Below, piece after piece: positions 57,641 to 64,000 of a stretch of 64,000 bases of DNA (position 1 is its first letter; each line of letters starts with the position of its first letter). Under the pieces are notes generated by a model, which made no database searches, was not told the origin of the DNA, and saw only the letters and a list, made by a program, of their open reading frames with translations. The DNA is from Pseudomonas sp. GGS8 (GTDB taxonomy: Bacteria; Pseudomonadota; Gammaproteobacteria; Pseudomonadales; Pseudomonadaceae): assembly GCF_024168645.1 (NCBI RefSeq), contig NZ_JALJWF010000001.1:2099001-2163000 (forward strand). Direction: 5' to 3'. The position numbers and the translations under genes are program-made.

Positions 57641-58253
57641 GTTTGCTGGATTTGGCTTGTTCAGCTTTCAACGCCTGCTCATCGGCATAGATCTTTTTCG
57701 CCAGGCGGGCATTCTTGAAACGCCGCCGCAGCCATAGGACAAAGCCAAGTACCAGCAGGGCGCCCAGCACCCACAGCTCGTACTTCTTGACGCTGCCGAG
57801 CATGCCTTCGAGCACCGCACCGAAGTGATACGCGGCCGCTGCCAGCGCGGCGGCCCAGATCGCCGCGCCAATTCCGTTGAGTAGCAGATAACGTCCCGGC
57901 GGATAGCCTGACAGGCCGATCGCCACCGGCATCACGGTGCGCAAGCCATAGACAAAACGGAAGCTCAGCACCCAGATGTCGGGGTGCTTGCGGATATGTT
58001 CCAGCGCCCGATCGCCCATCAGCTGCCAACGTGGTTTGCGCGCCAGCAATTTGCGCCCGTGCTTGCGCCCCAGGAAGTACCACAGCTGATCGCCGGCATA
58101 ACTGCCGAAGAATGCCACGACTACCACCAGGTTGATGTCCATGTACCCGCGGAACGCGAGGAAGCCTGCGAGCACCAGAATGGTTTCGCCTTCGAAAAAC
58201 GTGCCGAGGAACAGGGCGAAGTAGCCGAAGTCATGTAGAAATTGTTGGAGCAT
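57621..58253 (-). CDS. DedA family membrane protein
   Basis: 210-residue DedA/VTT protein with reported roles in undecaprenyl-phosphate flipping and proton homeostasis in other bacteria. A family signature is GTFFEGETILVLAGFLAFRG (with the acidic E that is functionally needed), then AGDQLWYFLGRKHGRKLL, GLRTVMPVAIGLSGYP and an unusually long positively charged tail. I choose ATG 58253 (MLQQFLHDFGYFAL); the longer frame runs another 43 codons without a good SD. Overlaps the preceding hydroxylase gene by 20 nt at the 3' ends. Confidence 0.9.
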   Translation of the reverse strand: MLQQFLHDFGYFALFLGTFFEGETILVLAGFLAFRGYMDINLVVVVAFFGSYAGDQLWYFLGRKHGRKLLARKPRWQLMGDRALEHIRKHPDIWVLSFRFVYGLRTVMPVAIGLSGYPPGRYLLLNGIGAAIWAAALAAAAYHFGAVLEGMLGSVKKYELWVLGALLVLGFVLWLRRRFKNARLAKKIYADEQALKAEQAKSSKPTTPIE

Positions 58254-58368
58254 TGTCTGGGTGCTGGCGAAATGAACGCGCAGCCTAACCCTTCGTGCAC
58301 ATTCATGAAAGTGTCCAAATGTGTCTCGACGTGAACATTTCCTACAAGGACAATGGAATGTGGCTATA

Positions 58369-59742
<1,374 letters not shown>

Positions 59743-59760
59743 CCCTCCCAGGAACATTCG

Positions 59761-61983
59761 ATGAATACCGAAGGACTCACTGAAGTTGCCGTAAAAGATG
59801 CTCAACCTGTGGTGGAGCAAATCGCCGAAACCCCGCCGGAGCTGGAGCCCGCTCCACCCGCGGTGGTGGCCGAGCCCGTTGTGGCGGCGCCAGCGATTGC
59901 CATTCCCGGTCTGGATGACAGCAGCCTGTACATCCATCGCGAGCTCTCGCAACTGCAGTTCAATATCCGCGTGCTGGAACAGGCGCTGGATGAGTCCTAC
60001 CCATTGCTGGAGCGGCTGAAGTTTCTGCTGATCTTCTCCAGCAACCTGGACGAGTTCTTCGAGATACGTGTGGCCGGCCTGAAGAAGCAGATCACCTTCG
60101 CCCGTGAGCAGGCCGGCGCCGATGGCTTGCAACCGCACCAGGCCCTGGCCCGCATCAGTGAATTGGTGCACGGTCACGTCGACCGCCAATACGCGATCCT
60201 CAATGACATTCTGTTGCCGGAGCTGGAAAAACATCAGGTCCGCTTCATCCGTCGTCGTTACTGGACTACCAAGCTCAAGACTTGGGTCCGCCGTTATTTC
60301 CGTGACGAGATCGCGCCGATCATCACCCCGATCGGCCTCGACCCGACGCACCCGTTCCCGTTACTGGTGAACAAGAGCCTGAACTTCATCGTCGAGCTCG
60401 AAGGCATCGACGCCTTCGGTCGCGATTCCGGCCTGGCGATCATCCCGGCGCCGCGTCTGCTGCCGCGGGTTATCAAGGTGCCGGAAGAAGTCGGCGGCCC
60501 TGGCGACAACTACGTGTTCCTGTCGTCGATGATCCACGCGCACGCCGATGACCTGTTCCAGGGCATGAAGGTCAAGGGCTGCTACCAGTTCCGCCTGACC
60601 CGCAACGCCGACCTCGCGGTCGACACCGAAGATGTAGAAGACCTGGCCCGCGCCCTGCGCGGCGAATTGTTCTCCCGTCGCTACGGTGATGCGGTGCGGC
60701 TGGAAGTGGCCGACACCTGCCCGAAACACTTGTCCGATTACCTGCTCAAGCAGTTCAACCTGCAGGAGACTGAGCTGTATCAGGTCAACGGTCCGGTCAA
60801 CCTGACCCGACTGTTCAGCATCACCGGCCTGGACAGTCATCCGGAGCTGCAATACACGCCGTTCACCCCGCAGATCCCGAAACTGCTGCAGAACAGCGAG
60901 AACATTTTCAGCGTGATCAGTAAGCAGGACATTCTGCTGCTGCACCCGTTCGAGTCTTTCACCCCGGTGGTCGACTTGCTGCGTCAGGCGGCCAAGGATC
61001 CGCACGTGTTGGCGGTTCGCCAGACGTTGTATCGCAGCGGCGCCAACTCGGAGATCGTTGATGCGCTGGTGGATGCTGCGCGTAACGGCAAGGAAGTGAC
61101 GGCGGTAATCGAACTGCGCGCGCGGTTCGACGAAGAGTCCAACCTGCAACTGGCCAGCCGTCTGCAAGCGGCCGGTGCCGTGGTGATTTACGGTGTGGTC
61201 GGTTTCAAGACGCACGCCAAGATGATGCTGATTCTGCGTCGCGAAGCCGGCGAGATTGTCCGTTACGCCCACTTGGGCACCGGCAACTACCACGCCGCCA
61301 ACGCCCGTCTGTACACCGACTACAGCCTGCTGACCTCCGACGATGCTTTGTGCGAAGACGTCGGCAAACTGTTCAGCCAGTTGATCGGCATGGGTAAAAC
61401 CCTGCGCATGAAGAAGCTGTTGCACGCGCCGTTCACGTTGAAGAAGGGCATGCTCGACATGATTGCCCGGGAGACGCAATTCGCCCTCGACGGCAAACCG
61501 GCGCACATCATCGCCAAGTTCAACTCGCTGACCGATCCAAAGGTCATCCGCGCGTTGTACAAGGCCAGCCAGTCCGGGGTGCGCATCGATCTGGTGGTGC
61601 GCGGCATGTGCTGCCTGCGACCGGGCATCGCCGGGGTATCGCACAACATCCACGTGCGCTCGATCATCGGTCGTTTCCTGGAGCACACCCGGGTCTTCTA
61701 CTTCCTCAATGGCGGTGAAGAGCAGATGTTCTTGTCCAGTGCCGACTGGATGGAGCGCAACCTCGACAAGCGCGTCGAGACTTGCTTCCCGGTCGAGGGC
61801 AAGAAGCTGATTTTGCGGGTCAAGAAAGAGCTGGAGCTTTATCTCACCGATAACACCCACAGCTGGAGCCTGCAGTCGGACGGTCGCTACATCCGCAATA
61901 CACCGACCGGCAACCAGAACCCGCGCAGTGCCCAGGCCACCTTGCTGGAGCGGTTGGGTAGCCCGATTCTGGCGGTTCGTTAA
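59761..61983 (+). CDS. ppk: polyphosphate kinase 1
   Basis: 740-residue enzyme making inorganic polyphosphate from ATP. It has the PPK N, head and two C-terminal phospholipase D-like domains: [20 protein letters not shown] at the start of the N domain, [19 protein letters not shown], the catalytic-His region [32 protein letters not shown], and [14 protein letters not shown]. It has a roughly 45-residue low-complexity Pro/Ala N-terminal extension. Starts at ATG 59761. Downstream of hemB on the same strand and convergent with ppx. Confidence 0.95.
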   Translation: MNTEGLTEVAVKDAQPVVEQIAETPPELEPAPPAVVAEPVVAAPAIAIPGLDDSSLYIHRELSQLQFNIRVLEQALDESYPLLERLKFLLIFSSNLDEFFEIRVAGLKKQITFAREQAGADGLQPHQALARISELVHGHVDRQYAILNDILLPELEKHQVRFIRRRYWTTKLKTWVRRYFRDEIAPIITPIGLDPTHPFPLLVNKSLNFIVELEGIDAFGRDSGLAIIPAPRLLPRVIKVPEEVGGPGDNYVFLSSMIHAHADDLFQGMKVKGCYQFRLTRNADLAVDTEDVEDLARALRGELFSRRYGDAVRLEVADTCPKHLSDYLLKQFNLQETELYQVNGPVNLTRLFSITGLDSHPELQYTPFTPQIPKLLQNSENIFSVISKQDILLLHPFESFTPVVDLLRQAAKDPHVLAVRQTLYRSGANSEIVDALVDAARNGKEVTAVIELRARFDEESNLQLASRLQAAGAVVIYGVVGFKTHAKMMLILRREAGEIVRYAHLGTGNYHAANARLYTDYSLLTSDDALCEDVGKLFSQLIGMGKTLRMKKLLHAPFTLKKGMLDMIARETQFALDGKPAHIIAKFNSLTDPKVIRALYKASQSGVRIDLVVRGMCCLRPGIAGVSHNIHVRSIIGRFLEHTRVFYFLNGGEEQMFLSSADWMERNLDKRVETCFPVEGKKLILRVKKELELYLTDNTHSWSLQSDGRYIRNTPTGNQNPRSAQATLLERLGSPILAVR

Positions 61984-62005
61984 CGCGGATCAAAGCGGAC
62001 AAAAC

Positions 62006-62037
62006 AGGGCGATCCAATGTGGATCGCCCTATTTGGT
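62006..62037. terminator. terminator between ppk and ppx
   Basis: 10-bp stem AGGGCGATCC / GGATCGCCCT with an AATGT loop, followed by ATTTGGTTTT. It has a moderate T-run, so termination is likely but not strong. It separates convergent ppk and ppx. Confidence 0.75.
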
Positions 62038-62086
62038 TTTAGTGACATCCCTCGCCACAGGGATAGTATTCGCCCTTTCCGGGGCT

Positions 62087-63589
62087 TTAGCGCACGTTCA
62101 GCACGAAGCTGACGCGGGTCAGCCATTCGGCTTCCAGAGCGAAGTCGGCCTGGGTCAACTGGTTGTCATCCAGCCAATGTTCCGGGAATAACACATCCAG
62201 GCTGTCGCCGTTGGCGTGCAGCACGACCTGTGGCATTGCCTGAGTGCCGCGGATGTGATGGAACAGAATCGCAAAGCGCAGCAGCACGCACAGGCGAATC
62301 AGCTTGATGCCGTCGTCGCCGAATTCAGCGAACTTGTCCTTGGGAATGTTGCGTCGGTGGCCACGCACCAGCAGTGCGAGCATTTGCTGGTCTTCGCGGG
62401 AGAATCCGGCCAGGTCCGAATGCTCGATCAGGTAAGCGCCGTGCTTGTGGTACTGATAGTGAGCGATGTCCAGGCCCACTTCATGGACCTTGGCCGCCCA
62501 GCTCAGCAGTTCGCGCCAGACGCCGTCATCCAGTTCCCAGTCCGCGGCCACTTGATCGAAGGCATGCAGCGCCTTGCGTTCGACCCGCGCAGCTTGCTCC
62601 AGATCAACGTGGTAACGCTCCATGAGCGAGCTGAGCGTGCGCTCACGGACGTCTTCATGATGATGACGGCCCAGCAGGTCATAGAGCACGCCTTCGCGCA
62701 GGGCGCCTTCACAGTGGTCCATGCGTTGCAGTTCGAGGGCGTCGAAGATCGCTTCGAGAATCGCCAGCCCGGCGGGGAAGATCGCCCGGCGGTCGGGCTT
62801 GATGCCTTCGAAGTCGATTTTCTCGACATCGCCGAGTTTGATCAGCTTGCGCTTGAGCCAGGCCAGGCCTTCGGCATTCACCTCGCCAGTGCCATGCCCG
62901 CCGGCCTTCAGCGCCAGGCCAATGGCGCGAATGGTGCCCGAGGAGCCGATGGCTTCATCCCAGGTCAGGCGGTGCAGGGCGTGTTCGATGCTCATGATCT
63001 CCAGCCGCGCCGCGGTATACGCCTGGGCGTAGCGGGCCGGGGTGATCTTGCCGTCCTTGAAATAGCGTTGGGTGTAGCTGACGCAACCCATTTGCAGGCT
63101 TTCGCGCAACAATGGCTCGAATCTCTGCCCGATGATGAATTCGGTACTGCCTCCGCCGATGTCGGCCACCAGACGCTTGCCTGGGGTGTCAGCGAGAGTG
63201 TGGGAGACGCCGAGGTAAATCAGACGGGCTTCTTCACGGCCGGAGATGACTTCTACCGGATGGCCGAGGATTTCTTCGGCGCGGCGGATGAATTCGCCGC
63301 GGTTGCGGGCTTCGCGCAGGGCGTTGGTGCCGACGATCCGCACGGTGCCGGGAGGCATACCGTTGATCAGTTGGGCAAAACGCTTCAGGCAATCGAGCCC
63401 GCGCTGCATGGACTCTTCACTGAGTTGACGCTCTTCGTCGATGCCGGCAGCCAGTTGAACCTTCTCCCCGAGACGCTCGAGAATCCGGATTTCGCCGTTC
63501 TGGGCCTTGGCCACGACCATGTGAAAGCTGTTGGAGCCCAGGTCGATTGCGGCGATCAGGGACAGATTCTTGACTTGGGATAGCGGCAT
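62087..63589 (-). CDS. ppx: exopolyphosphatase
   Basis: 500-residue Ppx/GppA enzyme (sugar kinase/HSP70/actin fold) degrading polyphosphate from the ends. Phosphate-1 loop [15 protein letters not shown] near the N-terminus, then [14 protein letters not shown], and GAAL-type glycine motif [16 protein letters not shown]; the C-terminal half is the HD-like domain with [23 protein letters not shown] 63589. Opposite orientation to ppk, giving a synthesis/degradation pair. Confidence 0.95.
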   Translation of the reverse strand: MPLSQVKNLSLIAAIDLGSNSFHMVVAKAQNGEIRILERLGEKVQLAAGIDEERQLSEESMQRGLDCLKRFAQLINGMPPGTVRIVGTNALREARNRGEFIRRAEEILGHPVEVISGREEARLIYLGVSHTLADTPGKRLVADIGGGSTEFIIGQRFEPLLRESLQMGCVSYTQRYFKDGKITPARYAQAYTAARLEIMSIEHALHRLTWDEAIGSSGTIRAIGLALKAGGHGTGEVNAEGLAWLKRKLIKLGDVEKIDFEGIKPDRRAIFPAGLAILEAIFDALELQRMDHCEGALREGVLYDLLGRHHHEDVRERTLSSLMERYHVDLEQAARVERKALHAFDQVAADWELDDGVWRELLSWAAKVHEVGLDIAHYQYHKHGAYLIEHSDLAGFSREDQQMLALLVRGHRRNIPKDKFAEFGDDGIKLIRLCVLLRFAILFHHIRGTQAMPQVVLHANGDSLDVLFPEHWLDDNQLTQADFALEAEWLTRVSFVLNVR

Positions 63590-63706
63590 GGTCAGGGGGT
63601 CTCGGTCGATAACCTCGACATCCTGCCACGATCAAACGCTCGCGCCAACGCGTTCGGCTCAAAGCCTTGATCCAGCACAGGAAAGCCGGTGACCGCTGAG
63701 CGGTCA

Positions 63707-63797
63707 ATCGCGGGCAAGCCCGCTCCCACAGGTTTTTGCGTCGAACACACAATCCCGTTTCAACACAGAACCCTGTGGGAGCGGGCTTGCCCGCGAT
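63707..63797. repeat. REP doublet
   Basis: Perfect 26-bp arms at 63707-63732 and 63772-63797 of the CGGGCAAGCCCGCTCCCA unit, between ppx and the next gene on the same strand. Confidence 0.9.
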
Positions 63798-63814
63798 GAG
63801 GCCATCTAGAATTT

Positions 63815-64000
63815 TCAGGCTGTCGCTTCCACTGTCCCAATGAAATTCGCCAGCTCCGCCGTCTGCGGGTTGGCAAACAACACCTTCGGATCCCCCACTT
63901 CATGCACCTTGCCCTGATGCATGAACACCAACTTATCCCCAACCTCGCGGGCAAAGCGCATTTCATGGGTGACCATGATCAGCGTCATGCCTTCCTTGGC
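63815..64000 (-). CDS. amino-acid ABC transporter ATP-binding protein (C-terminal end only)
   Basis: Last 61 codons of a polar amino-acid uptake ATPase (GlnQ/HisP type); the rest lies outside the window. EGMTLIMVTHEMRFAREVGD includes the H-loop histidine (VTHE) and KLVFMHQGKVHEVGDPKVLF is the ending typical of this family. Stop codon at 63815. The gene continues past base 64000. Confidence 0.9.
   Translation of the reverse strand, partial: AKEGMTLIMVTHEMRFAREVGDKLVFMHQGKVHEVGDPKVLFANPQTAELANFIGTVEATA

Noticed and set aside
62216..63583. 455-codon plus-strand ORF over ppx
   Set aside because: Antisense shadow of ppx; the exopolyphosphatase motifs are on the minus strand.

Overview
The window is a chromosomal segment of a Pseudomonas, most likely of the P. 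fluorescens group. The gene order matches what I recall of the corresponding region of P. aeruginosa almost gene for gene (dadA-ridA-dadX, cytochrome c5, xpt, rep, an EAL/GGDEF protein, MATE, LysR, comM, ubiK, glnK-amtB, sutA, xerC-dapF-lysA-lptM, cyaY, rnk, cyaA, argH, algR, hemCDXY, dsbB, algQ, algP, hemB-ppk/ppx). Base composition is GC-rich. At least nine intergenic spaces carry the GGGCTTGCCCGCG-type REP palindromes typical of fluorescent pseudomonads. The identification rests on protein motifs and remembered gene order; no database search was run.

Layout. 1-4 kb: D-alanine catabolism (dadA, a RidA-like gene, dadX), an XRE-cupin regulator and a cytochrome c5. 4-19 kb: an acetyl-CoA hydrolase/transferase homologue, xpt, the Rep helicase, a c-di-GMP phosphodiesterase, a MATE exporter with a divergent LysR regulator, a chemoreceptor, a periplasmic DUF4432 protein and comM. 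18.6-20.6 kb is an accessory pocket: a small unknown ORF, a higBA toxin-antitoxin pair, and a BRO-N protein gene preceded by what looks like a C4-type antisense RNA. 20.6-30 kb: ubiK; glnK-amtB behind a readable sigma54/NtrC promoter; sutA; the minus-strand operon lptM-lysA-dapF-DUF484-xerC-HAD; then cyaY and rnk. 30-36.5 kb: class I adenylate cyclase, small proteins, a glutathione transferase and argH. 36.5-45.5 kb: the alginate/heme block. Here the AlgZ sensor kinase normally expected in front of algR is reduced to a C-terminal fragment. AlgR itself is intact and is followed by hemC-hemD-hemX-hemY, dsbB, algQ, an FKBP isomerase and algP.

45.5-64 kb: an ABC-F ATPase, an MscS-like channel and a LysE exporter; a four-gene envelope operon (COG3014, YcfL, LpoB-like, CsgG/LpoB-like); a cytochrome c-FTR1 iron permease fusion; elbB; a membrane fatty-acid hydroxylase; a DedA protein. 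A 266-bp MITE-like element flanked by TA then stands just ahead of hemB-ppk, which have a good PhoB-box candidate. ppk is convergent with ppx, and the window ends inside an amino-acid ABC transporter ATPase gene.

The features most worth a second look are the decayed algZ beside an intact algR, the chromosomal C4-RNA/BRO-N module, the two promoter architectures (NtrC/sigma54 at glnK and PhoB at hemB-ppk), the MITE, and the LpoB-type operon.
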